Source of the DNA: Candidatus Woesearchaeota archaeon | GTDB taxonomy: Archaea; Nanobdellota; Nanobdellia; Woesearchaeales; UBA11576 | Direction of reading: 5' to 3' | Length of the DNA stretch: 64,000 nt | NCBI GenBank assembly: GCA_018675335.1 | Contig: JABGYH010000007.1 | Span: 1 to 64,000, forward strand | Shown here: positions 34,078 to 43,357 of the stretch, piece by piece | Layout of the letters: each line of letters opens with the position of its first letter | Position numbering within the stretch: the first letter of the stretch is position 1 | Position numbers and translations under genes: made by a program | The notes under the pieces: model-generated | What the model was told of the DNA's origin: nothing | The model's input: only the letters and a program-made list of their open reading frames with translations | Database searches by the model: none

Positions 34078-34995
34078 ATGAAACGAAAACTAGTAACCCA
34101 AGGAAAAAAAGCACTCACCGTAACACTTCCAATCAATTGGATACGAGACCATAACCTTAATTCAGGCGATGAAATAGAAATAAGTCCACTAGATAACGAT
34201 TTACGCATTTCAACATTCTCAAATAAAACAACAATAAAAAGCACAACAATAAACATATCAACCGAAAATGCTAGAAATTGCAGCTACCAAATAAGATACG
34301 CACTCGCACAAGCATACGATGCAGGCTACAATGAAATAATTATAAAATCAGAACTATTACCAAATCTTAGCACAATACAAAAAGAAATAACTACATTTAC
34401 AGGACTAGAAATAGTATCGGCAGAAAAAGAAAAACTAATCATACGTTGTTTTCTAAATGATCATGACACACCAGTAGATTTACTAATTACTAAAATGATT
34501 CAAGTTTCAAAAACAATTGCTGAAACGTTAAAAAAAGAATGGAATCAAACAAAGTTAAAAGAAATAACCGAATTATTTAATATGAATTTGCGTTTAAGCA
34601 ATCATTGCAGAAGAACAATACACCAAAATAAATATGGAGATCATAAAACTTACGCATACTATTATCTTGCATCAAGACTTGAAAGATTAAGTGCAAACTT
34701 ATTTTATCTAGGTAAAAAAATAATTAAACTTAACCCAAAAAAGTCAGACTTACTCGAAGAATTATTTGAAATCCAAAATAAAATTTATGAATGCTTTTTG
34801 AAAAAAGATTTTAATGAAATAATGAAATTACAAAACAAACTATATGATCTGTCAAGAAATACAGTAGAAGCAGATGCAATAAAAGAAACAACCAAAAAAA
34901 TTGATCCAGTAATACTAATTCATTATTATTCCGCAATCATGAATTTATTATCAATAACCAAATCATTACAACGAATAACCTTAGAACTAAAATAA
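34078..34995 (+). CDS. AbrB-PhoU fusion regulator, second copy
   Basis: 305 residues, the same length and order as the protein at 20397: an AbrB-type N-terminus (MKRKLVTQGKKALTVTLPINW, NSGDEIEISPLDND) and a helical PhoU-like body. The two copies differ widely outside the DNA-binding part, so they should have different targets. Probably a transcription regulator of phosphate or another uptake system. Confidence 0.8.
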   Translation: MKRKLVTQGKKALTVTLPINWIRDHNLNSGDEIEISPLDNDLRISTFSNKTTIKSTTINISTENARNCSYQIRYALAQAYDAGYNEIIIKSELLPNLSTIQKEITTFTGLEIVSAEKEKLIIRCFLNDHDTPVDLLITKMIQVSKTIAETLKKEWNQTKLKEITELFNMNLRLSNHCRRTIHQNKYGDHKTYAYYYLASRLERLSANLFYLGKKIIKLNPKKSDLLEELFEIQNKIYECFLKKDFNEIMKLQNKLYDLSRNTVEADAIKETTKKIDPVILIHYYSAIMNLLSITKSLQRITLELK

Positions 34996-35059
34996 CAAAA
35001 ATACCAAATAAAAATAAGATAAAATAAAAATTAAAAAAAGTTAAAAATTAAAAAAAATC

Positions 35060-35773
35060 TTAACCAAGATAACTTAAATTCTTTTTTTGACTTTCTTCTT
35101 GTGCAACCATACCTTTTTCCATCACACCCTTAATTTTTTCTTCAAACTTATGAGCTTGTTCAAGTAAAGGTTTATAGTCAATCTTTAAGCCATAATATTT
35201 ATCTATAACTTCAACTGCTTTTGCTGCAGCCTTACTATCCGGCAAGTTTGAATGAGTCTCAACAAAAATACAAGATAGACTAGGTTTTGATTCTGCTTGT
35301 AACAATAATGTTGACGTCACACCCAAAATAATACCTTCTTTTAATGGTTTCATACCAATCTTTTGAAATTTATTAGCATTCTTCTTTTGATTAGCATAAA
35401 AGTACGCATTAGTAGAATCTTGCATTGCCTGTGTTCCCACACCCTCTAAAGATAAAATTTCGGTAGCACCTAAATCTTTTGCGAGTTTCATTAACACTTG
35501 CGAAATTTCCCATTCAAGACCTTTAATATTAGTCATAATATGTAAAATCACAAAATTTTGTTTTTCCGCATAATAAATTCCTATTGGTTGAACTAACTCA
35601 CCATCATGAATCGCAACTAATGGAGGAAGTTCATTTGCATGAATTGCTCCAATTTGTTTAGCTTTTAATTCATGAATAAGAAATTCAGTAGTAATAGTAC
35701 CTACAAGACCAAATCCTGGAAATCCTTCAATAATCACCGGATTCTTTGGCTTTTTTTTAAGAACAATATTCAT
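35060..35773 (-). CDS. PAC2-family protein (proteasome assembly chaperone-like)
   Basis: 237 residues from MNIVLKKKPKNPVIIEGFPGFGLVG (ATG 35771-35773), fixed by GAGGTGA five bases upstream. PNPVIIEGFPGFGLVGTITTEFL and GATEILSLEGVGTQ are PAC2 (PF09754) marks. Archaeal PAC2 proteins form trimers and are thought to be proteasome-assembly factors by homology with eukaryotic PAC2. The gene sits at the edge of the large minus-strand cluster. Confidence 0.88.
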   Translation of the reverse strand: MNIVLKKKPKNPVIIEGFPGFGLVGTITTEFLIHELKAKQIGAIHANELPPLVAIHDGELVQPIGIYYAEKQNFVILHIMTNIKGLEWEISQVLMKLAKDLGATEILSLEGVGTQAMQDSTNAYFYANQKKNANKFQKIGMKPLKEGIILGVTSTLLLQAESKPSLSCIFVETHSNLPDSKAAAKAVEVIDKYYGLKIDYKPLLEQAHKFEEKIKGVMEKGMVAQEESQKKNLSYLG

Positions 35774-35848
35774 TAACATCACCTCGTTTAAAAATTTTAA
35801 CAAATTATACTTTATAAAACTTTTTAATCTAAAATATAATTAAGATAT

Positions 35849-37072
35849 TTATTTTTTTGTTTTCTTTTTTACAGTAGATCTTACTTTAGATTTCTTTTTA
35901 GGTTTTGGTTTAGATTTAGGTTTAGATTTAGGTTTAGATTTAAGTTTAGATTTAAGTTTAGATTTAGACTTAGGTTGCAATTTAGATTTCGTGTTTGGTT
36001 TAGATTTAAGACTATTTTTTGAAGTTATCCCTTTTTTTTGCTTTGCTGTTGTCTTTTTCTTAACAACTTTCTTAGGTGCTTTTTTCTTAACCAATTTCTT
36101 TTTAACTATCTTAGTCTTAGTTATTTTTTTAGTCGGAGAAATATGTTTTGATACCATCGTCTTCTTTTTTTCTAAATGCTTAGATCTAACCTTATGTTCA
36201 TACATCAATTCAATACGATTCTTTGAATTGTGATGTGGTTTAATTTTCCAAATACCAATTAAACACCCAAGACTTGTTGGAATTGTAAAAATCCAAGATG
36301 CGAAAAGTACCACCAAAGTAAATGCTCCAAAATCTTCTAAAGTAAAAAATTTCCAACCAATCTTATTTGTAACGAAAAACAAAAATGAAACTAAAGTTAC
36401 AATAAATGAAATTAAAAATCCAAACAAAAAACCTTCTCTATACAACTTAATATACTTACTAGCCCAACGATCATATACCCAAACAAAATAATAACCGCCA
36501 ACAACTAACAAAATAACAAATAAACCTAAAAATATCTTATTTAACACAGCAATTGTTGACTCAGACACAGCAAGTAAGAAAAATAATCGAACAACCCCTG
36601 CAATGATTAAAACTGCACCACCAACAATTCCTGAAGACACAAAAGCTTTTTTGAAATCAACAGAGTGCGCGATCTTGTGAATAAATCTTGCTTTCAAACC
36701 ATAAAGCATACCTAATAATCCGCCCAGGGCAAAACCCACACCTAAAACTTGAAAAAACAAATCAGGACTAGAAAATAATTGAAGATTAAATAATCTAATT
36801 ACAGGAGAGAATGGAACAACAAACCAATCACCTAACGCCCAAACAAGAACTGTCATAACCACTCCAAAAATTCCAGTCAATGCACCCATAAACAAAGATT
36901 GTTCAGCAGTCACATGCTCACCATGCTTTTTATGATACACATGCGAGGCTATAAGTGAACCAAAAAATAACCAAAACAAAAAGAATCCATTAACGTAATA
37001 CAATCCAGGAATTATTGAAACTAAAGTAAAAAATAAAGCTCCAATAAATGCAGGTAAAAAAGTTCGTTCCAT
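35849..37072 (-). CDS. Polytopic membrane protein with Lys/Ser/Pro-repeat tail
   Basis: 407 residues. Eight membrane segments cover residues 5-290. The soluble tail of about 110 residues is low complexity: Lys, Thr, Ser with a KSKPKSKPKSKP-type repeat near the end. Such tails bind acidic partners (nucleic acid, acidic proteins, lipids). Family unrecognised. Last gene of the minus-strand run; likely a membrane partner of the coiled-coil proteins upstream. Confidence 0.65.
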   Translation of the reverse strand: MERTFLPAFIGALFFTLVSIIPGLYYVNGFFLFWLFFGSLIASHVYHKKHGEHVTAEQSLFMGALTGIFGVVMTVLVWALGDWFVVPFSPVIRLFNLQLFSSPDLFFQVLGVGFALGGLLGMLYGLKARFIHKIAHSVDFKKAFVSSGIVGGAVLIIAGVVRLFFLLAVSESTIAVLNKIFLGLFVILLVVGGYYFVWVYDRWASKYIKLYREGFLFGFLISFIVTLVSFLFFVTNKIGWKFFTLEDFGAFTLVVLFASWIFTIPTSLGCLIGIWKIKPHHNSKNRIELMYEHKVRSKHLEKKKTMVSKHISPTKKITKTKIVKKKLVKKKAPKKVVKKKTTAKQKKGITSKNSLKSKPNTKSKLQPKSKSKLKSKLKSKPKSKPKSKPKPKKKSKVRSTVKKKTKK

Positions 37073-37158
37073 AATTATTACACCCTTTTTTTAATTTTTA
37101 TAATAAAAACATATAATTTGCAAATTCACAGATAATGTTTTATACACACAAATTTATT

Positions 37159-38127
37159 TTATGCAGCCCTATCACGAATTTGTTTTTGTTCATCAATAAA
37201 CTCATGACGTTCTTGAGCGCGTGTTTTAATATGTTCTAAATCCATATATTCTCGAAGAGCTTGTTGTTGAATAGATTTTAATACCTTGCCAAATTTTTTG
37301 TGAACTGCACCAATACTTTTTTTCAAATGAAGCATATTATTTGATTTCGCCTCCCCTGAAATTTCTTTAAATAATTTTTCAGAGGTGTGAATAAGAACAT
37401 GCCCTTCATGCATGATATGTTCCAAATCTTCAAATTCTTCATGATATAATGCAATTAACTCTTCAAGTTTCCTATGTAACTCAACATGATTTTTAACCTC
37501 ATCTAATGAGTTTTGTAATTCATCAATTTTAGTAATAACTGTTCTTACTTCAACCGCATTATGTCTTAACCGACGCTTATGAGACCTGGGCCCCCTCAAA
37601 GATAAAAGTTCAATTTTAGTAAACCCTCGAGCTTCTGCTTTTGATATAATCCAAAAATGATGTTGTGCTTCAACCATTCTTTCAATTAAATGATCAATTT
37701 TATGAACAAGCGCTCTTTTTTCATTAATAGGAACAATAAACGCAGGATGAGAAACTAAATCCGCTGCTTTTTCTAACGAGTTTGCTTCACGAAATAATAA
37801 AGTATCATCATCTAAAACTACACCCTCTAAATCAGTTAAAGCATCACCTAAATACCTAAATGCAGTTTCAAAGTCTTTTTGTGTTTGAAGAACTTGTTTT
37901 TTATGTTGTTTTACAATATGATGTCTTTTTTTTGCAGACTCAATTTTATTTAATTCAACTAACAAATGATTTAATTCGGAAACTTCAGATTCAGACTTTG
38001 CATGCAAAAGAAGAAAATCTTTGTAAACCTCATAGAATTCAACAACTAATCTAATAATCTCAACTACCAAACCAGATGTTTGAATGAGTCGATACCCATG
38101 TTTTCTAAACGGATTTAAACTAATCAT
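37159..38127 (-). CDS. Helical coiled-coil protein, unknown
   Basis: 322 residues, almost all helix, rich in His, Glu, Lys and Leu with heptad stretches (LVVEFYEVYKDFLLLHAK; ALREYMDLEHIKTRAQERHE). No signal peptide or membrane span. No family recognised. Size and composition are like the 310-residue protein two genes upstream. Confidence 0.6.
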   Translation of the reverse strand: MISLNPFRKHGYRLIQTSGLVVEIIRLVVEFYEVYKDFLLLHAKSESEVSELNHLLVELNKIESAKKRHHIVKQHKKQVLQTQKDFETAFRYLGDALTDLEGVVLDDDTLLFREANSLEKAADLVSHPAFIVPINEKRALVHKIDHLIERMVEAQHHFWIISKAEARGFTKIELLSLRGPRSHKRRLRHNAVEVRTVITKIDELQNSLDEVKNHVELHRKLEELIALYHEEFEDLEHIMHEGHVLIHTSEKLFKEISGEAKSNNMLHLKKSIGAVHKKFGKVLKSIQQQALREYMDLEHIKTRAQERHEFIDEQKQIRDRAA

Positions 38128-38185
38128 TTTTATTTTATAAGAATCAAACCTTAAATTTAATGAAAAAAAAATTAAAAAAATTAAA

Positions 38186-38584
38186 TTACATCTCCATTAA
38201 GAATCCAGATATCAATAAAAAGAATCCTTCAACAATAAAGATAATATGGAATAAATAATCTCCAAGACCTGCTAAAAAACTTAAACTAAAAAATGCAGGA
38301 CCAATGCCAAATCCATTAAGTATTGGAAGTAATCCAATTGATAATAATACCAAAGCAACAATGATGGAAATACTACCCATACCATTACTATTAGTAATTT
38401 CAATAATTGATGCATACACAAGAAATAACGCTCCTGCAGCAATAACATAACTTAGAATATTTGTAGGCAATGATAGTGCAAACCAAGATGGACCAACACC
38501 CAACTTACTCAGTAAGGGAAGTAGCCCTAATGCAATAATTGCAATACCAACAAACATAGCAACAAAATCACGAGTCTCAAGCAT
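38186..38584 (-). CDS. Four-helix membrane protein with internal duplication
   Basis: 132 residues made of two copies of a two-helix unit: LGLLPLLSKLGVGPSWFALSL in the first and IGLLPILNGFGIGPAFFSLSF in the second. The pattern predicts four spans and a pseudo-twofold. Family unrecognised. It lies between the two coiled-coil genes. A CACCTC (GAGGTG on the mRNA) precedes the ATG. Confidence 0.65.
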   Translation of the reverse strand: MLETRDFVAMFVGIAIIALGLLPLLSKLGVGPSWFALSLPTNILSYVIAAGALFLVYASIIEITNSNGMGSISIIVALVLLSIGLLPILNGFGIGPAFFSLSFLAGLGDYLFHIIFIVEGFFLLISGFLMEM

Positions 38585-38867
38585 TTCAAAACACCTCTTT
38601 TAAAAAAATAAAGAACTCAATACTAAAATATTGTGTCCTATAGTGCTAAAAGTTTTTATAACTTTTAACAATGAATAATACCCCATAATTATTAAATTAA
38701 ATAAACTGTATATCTAATAATATATTATTTATAAAACAGGATTAATTGGTATATAATACTTTCGGTAAAATAAAATCAGAATATTAAAACAAAAAAATGT
38801 TTAATATATGTCATAAGTATATGAATAAAAAAAAAAGAAACAGAAAGAAATAAAAAAATTAAAAAAA

Positions 38868-39791
38868 TTAACCAAGACGTTTAGCTAAAGCCGCAGTTTG
38901 TTTAATCTCTCCTTCAAGTTGAACATCAACAATTCTTAAATTATGAAGATATGCAACTTCAAGACGCTGAACAATTTCATGAGTTAAATCTTTAACATCT
39001 TTATCATCTTGTGCTGGCAATTCATGAATTCCAACTGCACGCGCAATAATTTGTAAAAACTCATAGATTTTTTTGTTTAATGCATCCCAACTTGTAAAAA
39101 CAAGTTTATCAAATTTCGCAAAATCTTTATGCAGTTTATCTTCTAAAACTTGAAGTCGTTCTAATAATTTTTTTAGATCTGGATGTTTTTTTATCTCAGC
39201 AACCATATGTTCTACACTAGAATCAGTTTTTCTAATATCACGAACAAGACGGTACTCTCCAAAATATTTCATATAACCTTCAGTTTTAACTACATCAGTC
39301 ATAACATTTCTGAAACCATGACCTCCTTCTGCACGAGCATAAGTTGCATTAATGGTTTCTCTTTGTTGTTTAACATCTGCTTTCCAAGCATTAACAATCC
39401 CTTCAAAGAATTTTCTGATTTTTGGATCTTTAACTTTCAACTTAATTAATGCAGCTTCAATTGCTTGAATTTCTTCCAAATCATGCTTTTTGTAAAGCGC
39501 AGTTGAATGAATTAAACTATACATCATCTCAAAAGCATGAACTAACTCAGTAATGATGTGTTTTTCATCATCTTGTGCATGCCTAATTAAATGTCCTTTA
39601 ATTGCTTCCTCAAGATGTGCCATATCTGCATCAATATGTTTTTCATCATTATGTGCATGTTTTGATTCTAACTTTGTTGCCATATATCTAATTATGCCGT
39701 GGAGTTTTTCTCCTTTAACTCCCGCAATATGTACTCTAGAAAGCCCATGATGAATTTGCTCGAGTAATTTTCTTTTATCTTCAGGTTTCAT
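38868..39791 (-). CDS. Helical protein with tandem H-x-x-DEKH segment
   Basis: 307 residues from MKPEDKRKLLEQIHH (ATG 39789-39791); GAGGTG lies six bases upstream. A short internal repeat, HAHNDEKHIDADMAHLEEA and HAQDDEKHIITELVHAFEM, is in the N-terminal third. The rest is helical with no membrane segment. Function unknown; membership of the cluster suggests a structural role. Confidence 0.6.
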   Translation of the reverse strand: MKPEDKRKLLEQIHHGLSRVHIAGVKGEKLHGIIRYMATKLESKHAHNDEKHIDADMAHLEEAIKGHLIRHAQDDEKHIITELVHAFEMMYSLIHSTALYKKHDLEEIQAIEAALIKLKVKDPKIRKFFEGIVNAWKADVKQQRETINATYARAEGGHGFRNVMTDVVKTEGYMKYFGEYRLVRDIRKTDSSVEHMVAEIKKHPDLKKLLERLQVLEDKLHKDFAKFDKLVFTSWDALNKKIYEFLQIIARAVGIHELPAQDDKDVKDLTHEIVQRLEVAYLHNLRIVDVQLEGEIKQTAALAKRLG

Positions 39792-39940
39792 AATAAACAC
39801 CTCGTTCTTTTATATAATAATGATTAATGACCAACCGAATATGAGTTTATATAATCAGCTGATATTTAATATTTTCTACATTTTAATTTTTAATTTAAAA
39901 AATTTAAGGTAATAATAAAATAATCCTTGAATATGACTGT

Positions 39941-42379
39941 TTAGTTACTTTTATTTAAAATATTAATATCTTTAAAAGACATCTTTCTAAGTTTTGCAGG
40001 AGTTACACTTTTTAACTCAGCCCATTTTTCTACAGAGTTAGTTGAAATCCATAACTCTTTCAAACCACCAGTAGTTAAATCAAATTTTTTCTGAAGTTGT
40101 CCAATTAATTTATCCCCTGTAATGTTTAAATGTTCACAAAGTCCATTAATAAATTCTAGCCAACCAGATTTTAATTCAATATCTCCTGAATGAAACGTTT
40201 TATCATCCCAAGCACGAACTGCTTTATCTAATTCGTCAGCTAATTTAGCGCGAGCTTCACGTTCTGAATCAGACACGGGTTTTCCAAATGTTAACATTTC
40301 CCATAAATAATCAAAACCTTGACGAAGAATGTTATAATGCGCACATAAATGATCTAAATCATTAAACTTAAGCTCTTCAGGAAGTTTAAATGCAATGTAC
40401 ACATATCTTTTTTTACGTGCAATTTTTTTGTATGTTTCATTGTATCTTAACATATGATCTTTAAGTTCTCTAAATGAATTTTCAAGTGCCATTAATTCTT
40501 CAAATTTGTATTCAGGCAAACCATCTTTATTGGTTTTTTGAGGTTTTGCAATACTTAACGCAATAAGTTCTTTTTTACCTGCTAGAGTATACATCCAAAA
40601 ATCAATTAAATCAGACTTATCAATACTTGCTTTTTTACAAATATCCTCAATATTTCCCCCGAGTTTTTTGTTATTTACTAAGAAATTAATTAAATCATTA
40701 AACCCACAATTAGCTAGTGCAGGTTTTGAATTTTTAGACTCATTATCCCACTCAGTAATTGCATCCAATAAATTATCCTCATAATCTTGTTCTTTCTTTT
40801 TCTCTTTAACTTTTTCTGTTTCAACGTCTAGAGGATTTTGCTTAACAACTTTTCCGCTTTCATCGCGCACTTCAAATTTAAATGTGTCTAGAGTGCCGCA
40901 CTGAATGATATCACCATCTGCTAAAACAAATTCTTCTTTAACTGGATTTATCATATAGACTTTTTGATTTTTAGGAATTTTTAATTGGGATTTGAAAGTT
41001 TTATCTTCTAAAAGTTTTAGTAAAGGTAAATCCTCTAACGATAAATAGAACCAACCATCAGATCTTTTAACAACTACTGGCGCGAATGCTAGTTTTCCCG
41101 GGTCATCAACTGTAGGAGTATTTCTTTTGAATACTGAAATCTTCCAGTCTTTTGAAATTGAGAACATCTTTGGAATAACATTTTTTTTATCACTCACTAC
41201 AACCCAATTACCTAATACTTTTGAACTACCAACTAATACTTCTGGTGATTCGCAATCTTCTAATCGAATCTCAGTATTCTCAACATACTCGTGCTTGCCT
41301 TCAAATACATGACTAACACTTACCTTAACATTTTTTAAAGGAATTAAAAAATGACCTTTTTTACGAGCAGTAATTACTTTATTTAACTCTTCAAGTTTAA
41401 TTTTAAGTTGTTGAACATAACCAAATATTTTATCAATTAAAAACTTCTCATGATAAATATCAATACGTTGAAACTGATTAGGATTTGGATCTGAAACTAA
41501 AAGCTCTTTTTCTTTAAGCATCTCTTCAAAATATTTTAGTAAAGCATCTTCTTTACCATTTATTGAAAGAATTTTATCAATAAGTTTAACTTCATTACCC
41601 AGTTGAACATCTTGTTCTTTTAAAATCCATAAAAATCTAAGTGAAGATATATGTAAAAAATGTAATGTAACTGCTAAAAATTTAATAAGTAATAATTCTT
41701 GATCTTCCAATGATTTAGGATTTTTAGTAATTTCAATACGTCCAGTCTTTTGATTAAGCACAATTCGTTTGTCATCAATCATTTTTTGAACTTCTGCTGA
41801 TACTTCCGATAAATTATCATTTTCAAGAAGCTTTTCTTTTGCATCTGCTTCTTTTTCTTCTTTTTGCACTTCTTGTTTAGCGCCTTTACCTAAAACATTA
41901 ATTTCAATTTTAGTTAAGTGAGCCAAAATATCTTCTTCAAGTGCTCTCATGTCTTTAACAAGTTTTGACTCTTTATTTGAAATTTCAACAATATGTTTAC
42001 ACAATATTTTTAATTTATTTAAAACTTGAATTTTATCAGTTTCACTATAAATTGCAATATAAATTGCTGCGATTGATCCTGCATTTATTTCTTTTAAACC
42101 AAACTTAGACATAACTTTTTTTAATCCTGACTCAGGAGTTTTATAAACACCCAAATGTTCTTTTAAGAACCTAATCTCAACTTGAGCATGCACAGGTTTT
42201 AACGCCTGACTCTCAACTGCAACTCTAATATGTTCATCAAGTTGAACTTGATTTAATTGTAAAAACTTCATAAATTGTTCTTTACCAAACTCTTGATCTC
42301 TAGGATAATTAAGAACTGCATTAATATTTGCAATAATATCATCATGTTCCAAAATCCGTTTAACGTGTGCTTCAACCAT
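39941..42379 (-). CDS. 812-residue helical protein with a FHA-like domain
   Basis: Mostly helical at both ends, with a beta-rich middle (about 360-510) matching a FHA-like order: ISKDWKISVFKRN, TVDDPGKLAFAPVVVKRSDGWFYLSLED, KVYMINPVKEEFVLADGDIIQCG, TFKFEV. FHA domains bind phosphothreonine. The canonical GR and SxxH residues are only partly kept, so binding is not assured. No signal peptide or span: cytoplasmic. Probably reads phosphorylation on cluster proteins. Confidence 0.6.
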   Translation of the reverse strand: MVEAHVKRILEHDDIIANINAVLNYPRDQEFGKEQFMKFLQLNQVQLDEHIRVAVESQALKPVHAQVEIRFLKEHLGVYKTPESGLKKVMSKFGLKEINAGSIAAIYIAIYSETDKIQVLNKLKILCKHIVEISNKESKLVKDMRALEEDILAHLTKIEINVLGKGAKQEVQKEEKEADAKEKLLENDNLSEVSAEVQKMIDDKRIVLNQKTGRIEITKNPKSLEDQELLLIKFLAVTLHFLHISSLRFLWILKEQDVQLGNEVKLIDKILSINGKEDALLKYFEEMLKEKELLVSDPNPNQFQRIDIYHEKFLIDKIFGYVQQLKIKLEELNKVITARKKGHFLIPLKNVKVSVSHVFEGKHEYVENTEIRLEDCESPEVLVGSSKVLGNWVVVSDKKNVIPKMFSISKDWKISVFKRNTPTVDDPGKLAFAPVVVKRSDGWFYLSLEDLPLLKLLEDKTFKSQLKIPKNQKVYMINPVKEEFVLADGDIIQCGTLDTFKFEVRDESGKVVKQNPLDVETEKVKEKKKEQDYEDNLLDAITEWDNESKNSKPALANCGFNDLINFLVNNKKLGGNIEDICKKASIDKSDLIDFWMYTLAGKKELIALSIAKPQKTNKDGLPEYKFEELMALENSFRELKDHMLRYNETYKKIARKKRYVYIAFKLPEELKFNDLDHLCAHYNILRQGFDYLWEMLTFGKPVSDSEREARAKLADELDKAVRAWDDKTFHSGDIELKSGWLEFINGLCEHLNITGDKLIGQLQKKFDLTTGGLKELWISTNSVEKWAELKSVTPAKLRKMSFKDINILNKSN

Positions 42380-42448
42380 TTTTATTAAATTTATTTTTTT
42401 AAATATTATGTTCTAAATATCATATTATAATTAAATATTAGTAAACTA

Positions 42449-43339
42449 TTAATTTTGATCATATTTTTTATGAACTAACTCTACAAACTTACCCCTAATG
42501 CCTTCTGATTGAGTTAACTTAATTGCCAATCTATCCAATGCCATAAATGCTTCAGGCATCCCTTGTTTTTTACCAATTTTATAAAAATCACTCAATACTC
42601 CATCAATAATAGTTACAATTTGATCTCCCGAAAATTGATTTTTAGATCCTTGAATAACTTTATGTTTTTTAATTCTAGATTTCAAATCTGCTAAATCTTT
42701 TGCATCAGAAATTTTATCTTTATTTCTTAATCCGCTTAAAGCTGAACTTAAACTTCGCTTCGGTTCTTTTTGAACTTGAGATTTATGTTTTTCTTCTTCT
42801 GTTAAATGACGAACTTCTTCAAGATTTTTTTTAATAAGACTTTCTTTAATCTTCCAAAGTTTTAATAATTCATTTTCTAAATGTTCCAGTTTAGATTCAT
42901 CTTTTTCAGACTCTTTTTCTTGTTTCTCAGTGTTTTCATTAGACTTTCGTCTAATTCTAATCCATAACCAAATCAATAATAAAATCGCTATTGCTGCAAT
43001 CCACCAATACCAAGGCAAAATAGAATCAGACTCTCCCTCGTTCACAACTGAAGTAGGATCATCCCCACTAAGTTCAAGATACTTGGAATTCCAAAGTGCC
43101 ATTAAATCAGAAGATCCAAAAACTGCTCCATTATCAGAATCTGCAGTCTCAACAAAAGACTTAATGTCATCTAATTCCTCAACAGAAATGCTTGAACTAA
43201 TAAGTGCTTTAATAAGATCATTAGACTCGCCAATTGTAGTTGTTACTTGAGCTTGATCTAGTGCTAAAACAAATGAAGAACTAACTAGTAATATAATCAA
43301 AAAAGGTACAAGTTTTAATAAATTAAATTTTTGTTTCAT
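42449..43339 (-). CDS. Signal-anchored protein with long cytoplasmic coil
   Basis: 296 residues. Signal peptide to about residue 26 (LLKLVPFLIILLVSSSFVLA), a 75-residue outside part, a membrane span (YWWIAAIAILLLIWLWIRIRR) near 107-125, then a charged helix (ENTEKQEKESEKDESKLEHL) and a small folded end. Type I topology. Function unknown; the external part could contact the 703-residue OmpA protein encoded just upstream (18-nt gap). Confidence 0.65.
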   Translation of the reverse strand: MKQKFNLLKLVPFLIILLVSSSFVLALDQAQVTTTIGESNDLIKALISSSISVEELDDIKSFVETADSDNGAVFGSSDLMALWNSKYLELSGDDPTSVVNEGESDSILPWYWWIAAIAILLLIWLWIRIRRKSNENTEKQEKESEKDESKLEHLENELLKLWKIKESLIKKNLEEVRHLTEEEKHKSQVQKEPKRSLSSALSGLRNKDKISDAKDLADLKSRIKKHKVIQGSKNQFSGDQIVTIIDGVLSDFYKIGKKQGMPEAFMALDRLAIKLTQSEGIRGKFVELVHKKYDQN

Positions 43340-43357
43340 CTTTTTTTAGTTTATTTT

